The position numbers and the translations under genes were made by a program. Below the pieces are notes generated by a model. The model was not told where the DNA came from and ran no database searches. It was given only the letters and a program-made list of their open reading frames with translations. Of a DNA stretch of 64,000 nt, positions 36,825 to 45,154 are shown piece by piece. Source of the DNA: Arthrobacter sp. MA-N2 (lineage in GTDB: Bacteria; Actinomycetota; Actinomycetes; Actinomycetales; Micrococcaceae); the NCBI RefSeq assembly GCF_000517125.1, contig NZ_KI912156.1, positions 498,290 through 562,289 of the forward strand, in the 5' to 3' direction. Every line of letters begins with the position of its first letter. The first letter of the stretch is position 1.

Positions 36825-37628
36825 ATGAACTACAGCGGGATACCGCGTTGGGTCTACGGACTGGCGGCAGTGGGCGGCTTGTTCGTCTTGCTGCCCTTGG
36901 CCGCCATGGTCGTGAAAGTCGATTGGGCCCAATTCATCCCGTTGGTGACCTCCGAGTCCTCGCTCACTGCGCTGGGCCTCAGCCTCCGCACCTCCGCAGC
37001 GAGCACAGCCCTCTGCGTCCTCTTCGGCATTCCCTTGGCCCTGGTTCTTGCCCGGCGGCCCTTCCGCGGTCAAAGGCTCCTCCGCGCCTTCGTGCTCCTG
37101 CCCTTGGTGTTGCCGCCGGTGGTGGGCGGCATTGCGCTGCTCTACACCTTCGGGCGGCAGGGACTTCTGGGCAAGAGCCTCGAGCTCGCGGGCATCCAGA
37201 TCGCTTTTTCGACGACGGCGGTGGTCCTGGCACAGGCGTTCGTCGCGCTGCCCTTTCTAGTAGTCAGCCTCGAGGGCGCCCTCCGGACGGCCGGAAACCG
37301 CTACGAAGCCGTTGCCGCGACGCTTGGCGCCCGCCCCGGTACGATTCTGCGGCGCGTGACCGTGCCTATGGTCCTTCCCGGGCTCGCCTCCGGAGCGGTG
37401 TTGTCCTTTGCCCGCAGCCTGGGAGAATTCGGGGCAACCCTCACGTTTGCGGGGAGCTTGCAGGGTGTCACGCGAACTCTGCCGCTGGAAATCTACCTTC
37501 AGCGCGAGACCGACGCCAATGCCGCCGTCGCCCTTTCGCTGGTGCTTGTAGCCGTGGCGGTGATCGTCGTCGGGCTGTCCTACCGGCGTCCGCACCGGAC
37601 GGGTATCCCGGCAGAGGCCGCGGCATGA
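36825..37628 (+). CDS. modB: Molybdate ABC transporter permease
   Basis: A 267-residue permease with six or so helices. The EAA loop that docks on ModC is GNRYEAVAATLGARPGTILRRV, given here in two parts: GNRYEAVAATLGA and RPGTILRRV. SLGEFGATLTFAG and RTLPLEIY are hallmark ModB segments. It starts six bases after modA and overlaps modC by four bases (ATGA). Confidence 0.94.
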   Translation: MNYSGIPRWVYGLAAVGGLFVLLPLAAMVVKVDWAQFIPLVTSESSLTALGLSLRTSAASTALCVLFGIPLALVLARRPFRGQRLLRAFVLLPLVLPPVVGGIALLYTFGRQGLLGKSLELAGIQIAFSTTAVVLAQAFVALPFLVVSLEGALRTAGNRYEAVAATLGARPGTILRRVTVPMVLPGLASGAVLSFARSLGEFGATLTFAGSLQGVTRTLPLEIYLQRETDANAAVALSLVLVAVAVIVVGLSYRRPHRTGIPAEAAA

Positions 37629-38689
37629 GCTTCCACATCGAAGCCACTGTGCGCGCCCGCAACTTGGACGTGTCCTTGAGCCTTGGACCGGCGGAAACCG
37701 TGGCGATCCTCGGACCTAACGGGGCCGGGAAATCAACGCTTCTTTCCGTCGCGGCAGGGCTCTTGCGGCCCGACGCCGGCTCCGCACGTCTGGGGGAGCG
37801 GGTCTTGTTCAACCTCGACGGCGGCAGCCGGTTATGGACCCCGCCGCATGTTCGCGGTACCGCACTGATGGCCCAGGAGCCGTTGCTTTTCCCGCACCTG
37901 AGCGTCTTGGACAACGTGGCATTCGGCCCACGCAGCGCTGGCGCTTCCAGGGCACAATCGCGTGAAACTGCGCGGCACTGGCTTGCTGAAGTCGATGTCA
38001 CGCAGTTGGCCGGACGGAAGCCTGGGCAGTTGTCCGGAGGACAAGCCCAGCGCGTTGCCGTGGCCCGGGCGCTGGCAGCCAGCCCCGAGTTGTTGCTCCT
38101 TGACGAGCCGATGTCTGCCCTGGATATCCATGCCGCTCCGCATTTGCGCCGGCTCCTCAAGAGGGTCCTTTCGGGGCGTCGCGCTCTGATCATCACCCAC
38201 GATGTCCTGGATGCCCTCATGCTCGCCGACCGGGTGATCGTCATGGAAAAGGGCCGGATCGTGGAGGAAGGCGCCACCCGTGAGGTCCTTCGGCGGCCCC
38301 GCAGCCAATTCGCCGCCGGCCTCGCCGGAGTGAACCTCATGGCGGGCACCGTCACGGAGGACGGTCTCAGGACGGTCGCCACAGGGGAACTTCCCAGCCT
38401 GCACGCCGCGGGACACCTCGACGAGGAAGCGGAACCGGGCCAGCCCGGCGTCGCCGCCTTCCCGCCGTCGGCCGTTTCCGTGTTCCTGGATGCTGCGCAC
38501 GGCAGCCCGCGCAACTCTTTTCCGGTTGGCATCACGGATCTTGAACCGCACGGAGACCATATTAGGGTCCGGGCCGGGGATCTCGCGGCCGACATCACAC
38601 CGGCGGCGTCCGCGGAACTGGGGTTGGAACCGGGATCGCGCGTCTATTTTGTAGTCAAGGCGACGGCGGTCCAGGTGTACGCCGCGTAG
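37625..38689 (+). CDS. modC: Molybdate ABC transporter ATP-binding protein
   Basis: A 354-residue ATPase. Walker A GPNGAGKST, the signature LSGGQAQRVAVARAL, Walker B LLLLDEPMSALD and the switch His in LIITHD define the nucleotide domain (residues 1-230). Residues 290-352 form a C-terminal TOBE domain (NSFPVGITDLEPHG, then RVYFVVKATAVQVYA) for regulation by molybdate. An upstream in-frame extension to 36494 is a modB shadow; ATG 37625 is the coupled start. Confidence 0.94.
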   Translation: MSFHIEATVRARNLDVSLSLGPAETVAILGPNGAGKSTLLSVAAGLLRPDAGSARLGERVLFNLDGGSRLWTPPHVRGTALMAQEPLLFPHLSVLDNVAFGPRSAGASRAQSRETARHWLAEVDVTQLAGRKPGQLSGGQAQRVAVARALAASPELLLLDEPMSALDIHAAPHLRRLLKRVLSGRRALIITHDVLDALMLADRVIVMEKGRIVEEGATREVLRRPRSQFAAGLAGVNLMAGTVTEDGLRTVATGELPSLHAAGHLDEEAEPGQPGVAAFPPSAVSVFLDAAHGSPRNSFPVGITDLEPHGDHIRVRAGDLAADITPAASAELGLEPGSRVYFVVKATAVQVYAA

Positions 38690-38737
38690 CTTGGCTTGGC
38701 GCTGCGTTGGCAGCCGAGTGAGCGGTACTGTGAACTG

Positions 38738-39538
38738 GTGCCTGCCGATCAAGAATCCCCGCCCGCCGTTGGAGCCCCAAAGGCCTCCGATAGAGCCGGT
38801 GCTCCCGACGCTTCCGGTGCTCCTGGTGCCTCCGACGCCGAAACGAGCGGTCCCCGGGAGCTGCGTTTCGCCTACGTCGCCGGCGTGACGCCCGGAAAGT
38901 GGATCCGGCGCTGGGAAGATCGCATGCCCGACGTTCCGCTGCACTCGTTCATGTCCGACGACGCCGCGCAGCTTGAGGTGTTGCGCGATGGTTCCGCGGA
39001 CCTCAGTTTTGTGCGCTTGCCTGTGGACCGCGAAGGACTCCATGTCATTCCGCTTTACGAAGAGCAGCCCGTGGTGGTGGCTCCGAAAGGGCACGAGATC
39101 TCCGTGTTCGAAGAGGTGGCACTGGAGGATCTCGCGGAAGAGAACTTCCTGGATGTTGCCGAGATGGGAGGTCCGGAGCTGGCCATGCAGGTAGTGGCTT
39201 CCGGTGCGGGGCTCGTGGTCTTGCCCATGTCCGTGGCCCGGCACTTCAATGTCAAGGACACGGTGGTGCGTCGCCTGACCGGGGCTGAAGGGACCCAGAT
39301 TGCTCTGGCTTGGCCGAGCGATTCCACGAGTGAGGTCATCGAGGAATTCATCGGTATTGTCCGTGGTCGCACGGCGCAGAGTTCCCGGCAGCCTTCGGCA
39401 CAGCAGGAGAAGCCCAAGAAGGCAGCTAAACCGGACCGGCGCGGCACTGGCGCCAAGAAACCGGCCGTGGCGCAGCGCTATGCCCCGAACCCGGACAAGG
39501 GCCGCGGCAAGGGCTCCCGTAAGAAAGGAAGGCGCTAG
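38738..39538 (+). CDS. LysR substrate-binding-domain protein without a DNA-binding domain
   Basis: A protein of about 266 residues. After a Pro/Ala-rich leader, residues 40-200 match a LysR effector-binding domain (RELRFAYVAGVTPGKW, then SFVRLPVDREGLHVIPLYEE and GAGLVVLPMSVARHFN). There is no helix-turn-helix, and the last 65 residues are strongly basic (QRYAPNPDKGRGKGSRKKGR). From memory, this family neighbours DUF5997 genes in Actinobacteria; here the two flank the molybdate operon. Role unknown; the basic tail suggests nucleic-acid contact. TTG 38696 is an alternative start. Confidence 0.75.
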   Translation: MPADQESPPAVGAPKASDRAGAPDASGAPGASDAETSGPRELRFAYVAGVTPGKWIRRWEDRMPDVPLHSFMSDDAAQLEVLRDGSADLSFVRLPVDREGLHVIPLYEEQPVVVAPKGHEISVFEEVALEDLAEENFLDVAEMGGPELAMQVVASGAGLVVLPMSVARHFNVKDTVVRRLTGAEGTQIALAWPSDSTSEVIEEFIGIVRGRTAQSSRQPSAQQEKPKKAAKPDRRGTGAKKPAVAQRYAPNPDKGRGKGSRKKGRR

Positions 39539-39541
39539 GCG

Positions 39542-40180
39542 ATGGGGCTTGGAGCGAAACCGACCATTCGGGACGTTGCCAAGAGCGCCGGCGTTTCCCT
39601 CACCACGGTGTCGTATGTCTTGTCCGGGCGCCTCGGCGGCACCACCCGTATCAGCGAATCCACGCAAGCGCGCGTCCAGGCCGCTGCCAAGGAACTGGGT
39701 TACGTACCGAACCAGGCGGCCCGGGGAATGCGCCGCGGCAAGACCGATCTTGTAGCGATTGCCATTGGCGACCTTGAATGGCCGTGGGACCGGGCTTTGG
39801 CCACGACGGCAGCACGCATTTTGCCCCAGCACGGCTACCAGCCGGTGATCCTCATTGGAGAAGGATGGCGGCGCTTCATGCTCTCCGGCGGGGCCGACGG
39901 CGCGATCGTTGGCGCCCTTCCTCCAGGTACCGTTCTTGACCTCACGGTGGGCGAGCTCGCACGGCGGGGAATAGCCCAGGTCATCATTTCGGACACCATG
40001 CAGCCGGCCGGTTTCGACGTACTGGCACCGGGTTCCGCGGGCGGCACCCCTGAGCCGGAAGCCCTCGAAGGCGCTGTCAGGTTGCTCCTTGACCGGCTCG
40101 CCGGGCGCACCGTCGGCGCCGGGACCGCCGTGGCTGCGCCGTGGAAATTCCGATCTCCCGGCCCAACTAACTCGCAGTAG
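39542..40180 (+). CDS. Unusually short LacI-family regulator
   Basis: A 212-residue protein, against 330-350 for the family. The DNA-binding part is complete: TIRDVAKSAGVSLTTVSYVL and the hinge NQAARGMRRGKTDLVAI. The sensor domain starts normally (VAIAIGDLEWPWDRALATTA to IAQVIISDTMQ) but then jumps to an end typical of the C-terminal helix and strand (LEGAVRLLLDRLAGRTVG). So about 110-120 core residues seem missing, with no frameshift visible. Its last codons and stop lie inside palindromic repeat copy 2. It starts four bases after the LysR-like gene. It may bind DNA constitutively. Confidence 0.72.
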   Translation: MGLGAKPTIRDVAKSAGVSLTTVSYVLSGRLGGTTRISESTQARVQAAAKELGYVPNQAARGMRRGKTDLVAIAIGDLEWPWDRALATTAARILPQHGYQPVILIGEGWRRFMLSGGADGAIVGALPPGTVLDLTVGELARRGIAQVIISDTMQPAGFDVLAPGSAGGTPEPEALEGAVRLLLDRLAGRTVGAGTAVAAPWKFRSPGPTNSQ

Positions 40181-40225
40181 ATGTCGTTTTGAGCCCTCAG
40201 AACGACATTAACTGCGAGTTACTTG
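40162..40225. repeat. Palindromic repeat, copy 2
   Basis: Outer arms (40164-40178 and 40211-40225) match with one mismatch; inner arms ATGTCGTT (40181-40188) and AACGACAT (40201-40208) are perfect. The repeat supplies the stop TAG of the short LacI gene (40178-40180) and, on the other strand, the stop TAA of the RelA/SpoT-domain gene (40219-40221). Confidence 0.85.
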
Positions 40226-41328
40226 CTGTTGTTGCTCAGGCGGTATCGCTCAATCTGCTTGAGCCGCCGCTGGAGGCTGTCCCGCCGGGGGTGGGGGACG
40301 ACGTCGGGCGCCTCGGCTGTGAGGTCGATGTGTTCGGTGCCGTACTGCCACAGCAGGAGGTCATCCAGGAGGCGGTCCGGTCCGGGGGAGTAGCGGTGGT
40401 CCAGGGCTTTGCGGACTTCGGTGATGCGGTTGGCGCTGAGGAGTCCGGCTAGCTCCACGGTCTTGTTCAGCCCGTGGGCCGCAAGAAGCTCCGCGGCCCA
40501 GCCCCAGTCGTCGTCCACTTTACGGTCAACATGCGGAAGCAGCGTCCGCCAGACGTCCCGCACACGGTTGGGCGTGAGGGGCATGGAACCTTCGCCCTCG
40601 AGATCCCAGTAGCCGCGGACTTCCTCGTAGCGTTCGTGGAGGTCGGCAAAGGCACTCTCGACGGTTTCCAGCATGGCCGCGGTGGCGGTGAACTGGCGGT
40701 CGAAGTGCGGCGTCCAGGCCCGCGGATCCTCGGCCTTGAAGCGGATGTCGTGTTCGATTTCGCTCCAGGCGTGCGCAAATACCGTACGGATCTGGCACTC
40801 GAAGAAGTAGCTGCCGTTCGGCGGAATGTCCGGATTGAAGACTTGTTGGTAAGCCTTCACCGACTCGTTCTGGATGGTGCGCAGGATGAGGTGGCGGCTT
40901 GAATATCCGTACGTGCCGGACTCGATGGATCCGATGTCCTTTTCAAGGTCGCCTCGGCAATCGAAAAGCTGGCGCTGACGTTTGATCAGGTTGGCCACCG
41001 CAGCGTTTTCGGCCGGAAGCTTGGTAATGACGCGCAGGCCCACCATGTCGTTCAAGGTCCGGAACGGGTCCGGGAACTTCAGCACCCGCGGGCCGCCGTC
41101 AAGGGGCGCCTCGGTACGGGAAATCTTCTCCCGGAAAGATTCGACCGTCTTGGTGCGTCCCGTGACGAAGAGGGGCACGGATTCGCTGTCCTTGAGCATG
41201 TCCCGCAGAGTCAGCAAGACGTCGCGGGTGACGAGTTTCAGTGCAGGCCGGACGCGTTCGTAGAGCTCCACATTCGCCTGTACTGATTCGCGCAGCTGAG
41301 GATCCAAGCTGTCCCAATTGCTAGCCAT
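40219..41328 (-). CDS. RelA/SpoT-domain nucleotidyltransferase, small alarmone synthetase-like
   Basis: A 369-residue protein with no HD hydrolase, TGS or ACT domain. The synthetase-like core (residues 30-215) has TGRTKTVESFREKISR, DMVGLRVITK, YGYSSRHLILR in place of the usual GYRSxHY, and FECQIRTVFAHAWSEIEHD. The C-terminal 150 residues (from about 220) are helical and unassigned. It could make (p)ppGpp, or act on another acceptor as toxic members do; sequence alone cannot decide. Its stop lies in a palindromic repeat. Confidence 0.78.
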   Translation of the reverse strand: MASNWDSLDPQLRESVQANVELYERVRPALKLVTRDVLLTLRDMLKDSESVPLFVTGRTKTVESFREKISRTEAPLDGGPRVLKFPDPFRTLNDMVGLRVITKLPAENAAVANLIKRQRQLFDCRGDLEKDIGSIESGTYGYSSRHLILRTIQNESVKAYQQVFNPDIPPNGSYFFECQIRTVFAHAWSEIEHDIRFKAEDPRAWTPHFDRQFTATAAMLETVESAFADLHERYEEVRGYWDLEGEGSMPLTPNRVRDVWRTLLPHVDRKVDDDWGWAAELLAAHGLNKTVELAGLLSANRITEVRKALDHRYSPGPDRLLDDLLLWQYGTEHIDLTAEAPDVVPHPRRDSLQRRLKQIERYRLSNNSK

Positions 41329-41492
41329 GCCTCCAGCTTACGGCTGTGGGCCGACAGTTTCGGGAGCGGGTCCGTACGAGCACGGGGCCGGGTTCCCGTG
41401 AAGCGGCCATTGACCCTGAGCAAGATCTCCACGGCCTTGGCTCCCCCTACGCGGCGTTTCGCCGCGATAGGCTCGGCACAAAGGAGGACACG

Positions 41493-42305
41493 ATGAAGCG
41501 GCACAAGTATTACTACGGGGAGCACCCCAGCCAATGGGGCGAGCTCTTCGTCCCTGACAACTCGCTGCAGCCACACCGCAGTCGGCCGGACGGAGTGGTG
41601 GTGGTGATCCACGGAGGCTATTGGCGGTCGCAGTACGGCGCCGAACTCGGTGAGCCGATTGCCAAGGACCTGGCTGCGCATGGAATAGCCGCCTGGAACC
41701 TTGAATATCGGAGGGCTGGCAACGGTGGCGGCTGGCCGCACACCTTCGAAGACGTCCTCACGGGAATCGACCACCTGAGCGAGATTGCCGGGGCGCACGA
41801 GCTCAACCTCGACAAAGTGGTTGCGCTTGGCCACTCCGCGGGTGGCCATCTCGCGGTCTGGGCGGCCGGACGGGAAAAGCTTTCCACGATCGGCGCGCCG
41901 GACGCCGATCGTCAACTCCATCGGCACGACAACGGCTCGTCAGTGAACCTGAGCGGTGTGGTCAGCCAATCGGGGTTGCTGAACCTGGCAGATGCCGAGC
42001 GACTCAACTTGAGCAACGGCGCCGTCGACAACCTGATGGGTGGCGACTCGGTGAGATACCCCAAACGGCATATCTATGCGGACCCCATGAGTTCGCTCCC
42101 GCTTGCCATCCCGGTTTTTGCCGTTCACGCTGCGGCGGACGACGACGTCCCGTGCAGCCAATCCGAGGGCTATGTTGCCGCAACCACGGCTTCCGGGGGT
42201 GCGGCTCAGTTCCTCAAGGTACCAGGTGACCATTTCGATCTGATCGACCCCAGGGCGGTTGCGTACAAGAAGTGCCGGGAGTTGGTGCAAAGGCTGCTGG
42301 CGTGA
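41493..42305 (+). CDS. Alpha/beta hydrolase, kynurenine formamidase-like
   Basis: A 270-residue hydrolase. The oxyanion motif HGGYWRSQYG and the nucleophile elbow LGHSAGGHLA are typical of arylformamidases and related carboxylesterases; later Asp (AADDDVPCSQS) and His (PGDHFDLID) complete the triad. No signal peptide. ATG 41493 is fixed by AAGGAGG at 41481. No other tryptophan-degradation gene is nearby, so the substrate is open. Confidence 0.8.
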   Translation: MKRHKYYYGEHPSQWGELFVPDNSLQPHRSRPDGVVVVIHGGYWRSQYGAELGEPIAKDLAAHGIAAWNLEYRRAGNGGGWPHTFEDVLTGIDHLSEIAGAHELNLDKVVALGHSAGGHLAVWAAGREKLSTIGAPDADRQLHRHDNGSSVNLSGVVSQSGLLNLADAERLNLSNGAVDNLMGGDSVRYPKRHIYADPMSSLPLAIPVFAVHAAADDDVPCSQSEGYVAATTASGGAAQFLKVPGDHFDLIDPRAVAYKKCRELVQRLLA

Positions 42306-42371
42306 GGCTTGCTGGGACAAACCAGCTGCAATCGCGAGACGCACGCTGCCTCCGCGTGGCAGAGTTGTCCC

Positions 42372-43340
42372 ATGCTGACAGTCATAGGTGAAGCGCTGGT
42401 TGATGTCGTTCAGCGCTCCTCGGGAGTTGCTGCCCACGTGGGCGGCAGTCCCCTCAATGTTGCCGTCGGATTGGCCCGGCTGGACCACGCAGTGCAGTTC
42501 GTGGGGCGCTTCGGCAAGGACGCCTACGGAGACTCGATTGCGGCCCACCTGCGGTCCAGTTCCGTTATGGTCCCCCTGCCGCCGGACGAGAGTCCCACCA
42601 GTGTGGCCACGGCCCTGATCGACGACGACGGCGCGGCCAGCTACACCTTCGACCTCACATGGGAGCTTCCCGGGCTCGCCGCGCGACTGCCCTTCATGCT
42701 CCAGGGGACATCGCTCCTGCACACCGGCTCGATCGCCACGATGTTGGAGCCGGGCGCCGCTGAAGTCCTTGCCGCCGTCGAGCATGCCCACCCGAACGCG
42801 ACCATTAGCTTCGACCCGAACTGCCGTCCCAGCATCATCAAGGATCGGGACTATGCCCGCGCCCAGGTGGAGCGCTTCGTTGCGCTTGCCGACGTGGTCA
42901 AGGCATCCGACGAAGACCTCGAATGGCTCTATCCGGGCGTTGACGCCTTGGAATCGGCCCGGCGCTGGCTGCGCTTGGGCGGGAGCGCTGGTCCGGCCAT
43001 CGTCGTCGTCACACGGGGAGCAGCCGGTCCGTGGGGCGTCACCGCCGCGGGTGAGGCTCAAGTGGACGCCCCCAAGGTAGACGTGGCGGATACGGTGGGC
43101 GCGGGGGATTCCTTCATGGCCGCACTGCTCTCCGGGATCGTCGACCACGAACTGGCAGGGGCACAAAACCGGGAAGAGCTCCACGCCCTGCCCGTCGAAG
43201 TACTTGAAGAGATCCTCAACCACGCAGCGCGTGCCGCAGCTATCACGGTGTCCCGACCAGGCGCGAACCCGCCCACGCGCGCCGAACTCAATGCCCTTCA
43301 GCCGTCCGAGACCGAGTCAAGCATCGAAAGGCAGCCATGA
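42372..43340 (+). CDS. PfkB-family carbohydrate kinase
   Basis: A 322-residue ribokinase-fold enzyme. It starts MLTVIGEALVDVV with the substrate motif HVGGSPLNVAVGLARL, and ends with the ATP/anion-hole signature VDVADTVGAGDSFMAALLSG containing the catalytic Asp. Fructokinase-like activity is plausible, but the sugar is not certain. It overlaps the next gene by four bases (ATGA). Confidence 0.87.
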   Translation: MLTVIGEALVDVVQRSSGVAAHVGGSPLNVAVGLARLDHAVQFVGRFGKDAYGDSIAAHLRSSSVMVPLPPDESPTSVATALIDDDGAASYTFDLTWELPGLAARLPFMLQGTSLLHTGSIATMLEPGAAEVLAAVEHAHPNATISFDPNCRPSIIKDRDYARAQVERFVALADVVKASDEDLEWLYPGVDALESARRWLRLGGSAGPAIVVVTRGAAGPWGVTAAGEAQVDAPKVDVADTVGAGDSFMAALLSGIVDHELAGAQNREELHALPVEVLEEILNHAARAAAITVSRPGANPPTRAELNALQPSETESSIERQP

Positions 43341-43861
43341 GTTACGCCGATCTTCCAGACGTCCCGTCCTTTGATGTGAGCAGCGAGTCGTTCCGGGACG
43401 GTGAGGCACTGCGCAGCGCCCAGACCAGCAAACGCTTCGGGGTGGCCGGCGGAAAGGATGAATCCCCGCAGCTGAACTGGAGCGGCGCCCCGGATGGCAC
43501 CAAGGGCTACGTTGTCACCGTCTTTGATCCCGATGCGCCCAGAGCTGGTGGTTACTGGCATTGGGCTGTGGTCAACGTGCCGGCCAGTGTGAGCTCCTTG
43601 CCGGCCGGCGCCGGAGCCGTAGGTGGTTCGCGCTTGCCGGCAGGTGCATTCCAGCTAAAGAACGACGCCGGGTTCCCCGGTTATCTGGGTGCCGCGCCTC
43701 CGCCCGGGCACGGCCCGCACCGGTACATCGTGGCCGTCCACGCTGTTGATGTCGCAGAGTTGGGTCCTGACGCCGGGGCCTCCACGGAAGCGCTCGTCCA
43801 TAAGTTGGCTTCGCACACCTTGGGCAGGGCCGTCATCACGGGCCACTTCGAGCGGCACTAG
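43337..43861 (+). CDS. YbhB/YbcL-type PEBP family protein
   Basis: A 174-residue phosphatidylethanolamine-binding-protein homologue. Signature segments are VFDPDAPRAGGYWHWAVVN and GAAPPPGHGPHRYIVAVHA, which shape the small anion pocket. Function of bacterial members is unclear. It is coupled to the sugar kinase gene. Confidence 0.88.
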   Translation: MSYADLPDVPSFDVSSESFRDGEALRSAQTSKRFGVAGGKDESPQLNWSGAPDGTKGYVVTVFDPDAPRAGGYWHWAVVNVPASVSSLPAGAGAVGGSRLPAGAFQLKNDAGFPGYLGAAPPPGHGPHRYIVAVHAVDVAELGPDAGASTEALVHKLASHTLGRAVITGHFERH

Positions 43862-43905
43862 CCCTTGGCGGGTTCGACGCGGGGCGCCCCACGTAGACTG
43901 ACATA

Positions 43906-44715
43906 ATGCGGCTCGTAGCAAGTGACATTGACGGCACCATCCTTGGCCATGACGGCCGGATCAGCAGCCGCACCATCAGCGCATTCCATGCGTGCCGCGA
44001 CGCCGGCATCGAGGTGGTGTTCGTGACCGGGCGGCCGCCACGCTGGCTCCACCCTCTCCGCGAGCAGATCGGCCACACCGGTATCGTCATCTGTTCCAAT
44101 GGAGCCGTGGTGTGGGATCTTGAAGCGGACAAACTGATGTCCTCCAATGCCTTGAGTATAGAGTCAGTGCTGGAGGCCCGCCGGATCATCAAGCGGCTCC
44201 GTCCAGACGCACTTTTCGGGGCCGAAACCCTTGCCGGATTCCACCTCGAACCAGGGTTCATCGAGAACGAGACCAGTGAGCTCCTGGCAGAGTTCACGCC
44301 GGCCCGGCTGGACGAAACGCTCACCGCGGAAGACGCCGTCGTCAAGTTCCTTGCGGTGACCCGGAGCGGAACGCCGGATGCCTTCCTGGCGGAGGTGCAG
44401 CCCGCCGTCGCGCATCTCGTGGAGACCACCCACTCAGCGCCACGGACGGCACTCCTGGAAATGTCCGCCCCCGGTGTCAACAAGGCCGTGACGTTGGCTG
44501 AATATGCGGCATCCCGGGGCATTGTCGCCGCGGATGTGGTGGCTTTCGGGGACATGCCCAACGATGTCGAGATGCTCCGCTGGGCAGGCGACGGTTACGC
44601 GATGGCCAGCGGCCACCCCGAAGCCATCAGTGCGGCAGGACAGCAAGCCCCGCACTTCAACGATGACGGTGTGGCCCAGATCCTAGAGGCGAAGCTCGCT
44701 TCCCTGCGCGTCTAG
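43906..44715 (+). CDS. Cof-type HAD-family phosphatase
   Basis: A 269-residue HAD hydrolase. Motif I is ASDIDGTIL with the nucleophile and acid Asp, motif II VTGRPPRW, motif III Lys in VNKAVTL, and motif IV FGDMPNDVEML. The type C2B cap lies between. These enzymes dephosphorylate sugar phosphates or related small molecules. Palindromic repeat copy 3 begins nine bases after the stop. Confidence 0.9.
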   Translation: MRLVASDIDGTILGHDGRISSRTISAFHACRDAGIEVVFVTGRPPRWLHPLREQIGHTGIVICSNGAVVWDLEADKLMSSNALSIESVLEARRIIKRLRPDALFGAETLAGFHLEPGFIENETSELLAEFTPARLDETLTAEDAVVKFLAVTRSGTPDAFLAEVQPAVAHLVETTHSAPRTALLEMSAPGVNKAVTLAEYAASRGIVAADVVAFGDMPNDVEMLRWAGDGYAMASGHPEAISAAGQQAPHFNDDGVAQILEAKLASLRV

Positions 44716-44724
44716 CGTCCTGGG

Positions 44725-44790
44725 CCCAACTAACTCGCACTTATTGTCGTTTTGGGGCGTCTAAACGACAACTACTGTCAGCTAGTTGGG
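44725..44790. repeat. Palindromic repeat, copy 3
   Basis: The left arm CCCAACTAACTCGCACTT (44725-44742) is identical to copy 1. The right arm has drifted: TAGTTGGG (44783-44790) and inner AAACGACAA (44763-44771) still pair with CCCAACTA and TTGTCGTTT, but the middle does not. It follows the HAD gene stop. Confidence 0.82.
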
Positions 44791-44880
44791 TCCGCTTACC
44801 CTTTACACAGCTTCAGTCCAACTGCCGTTCAACTACTTCCCATAGGCTCTTGCCATCATTCGATACTTATCACAGGGGAC

Positions 44881-45132
44881 ATGATGGCAAAGAGGAAGAC
44901 GACGGGGTGGCCCGAGACGCCGGTTCTCCGCGCAGTGCCGGCTGAGCATTGGAAGCAGTTGCGCCGCGGAGACCGCGTGAGGGTCAAGCTCGCGCCGGGG
45001 TTTGAGAACCCTGGCCAGGTGGACGCCGTGTCGGGTGACCACAGCGTGGTTTGGGTGAACCTCGACGGCGGCCGCGGCCGCACGCTGGTGCACTGCGGCG
45101 ACGGCGTGGAGATCGTCCCGCAGGAATCCTGA
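44881..45132 (+). CDS. Small conserved-looking hypothetical protein
   Basis: An 83-residue basic protein beginning MMAKRKTTGWPETPVLRAVP, with RRGDRVRVKLAPG and VVWVNLDGGRGRTLVHCGDG, a layout that suggests a small beta-barrel (SH3-like). AGGGGAC precedes the paired ATGs at 44881 and 44884. No family recognised. Confidence 0.65.
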   Translation: MMAKRKTTGWPETPVLRAVPAEHWKQLRRGDRVRVKLAPGFENPGQVDAVSGDHSVVWVNLDGGRGRTLVHCGDGVEIVPQES

Positions 45133-45154
45133 GGCCACGGGCTACGCTACCGAT

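Noticed and set aside
36494..37624. Apparent in-frame N-terminal extension of modC by 377 codons
   Set aside because: It is modA/modB read in another frame. ModB is complete in its own frame, and modC has a coupled ATG at 37625.
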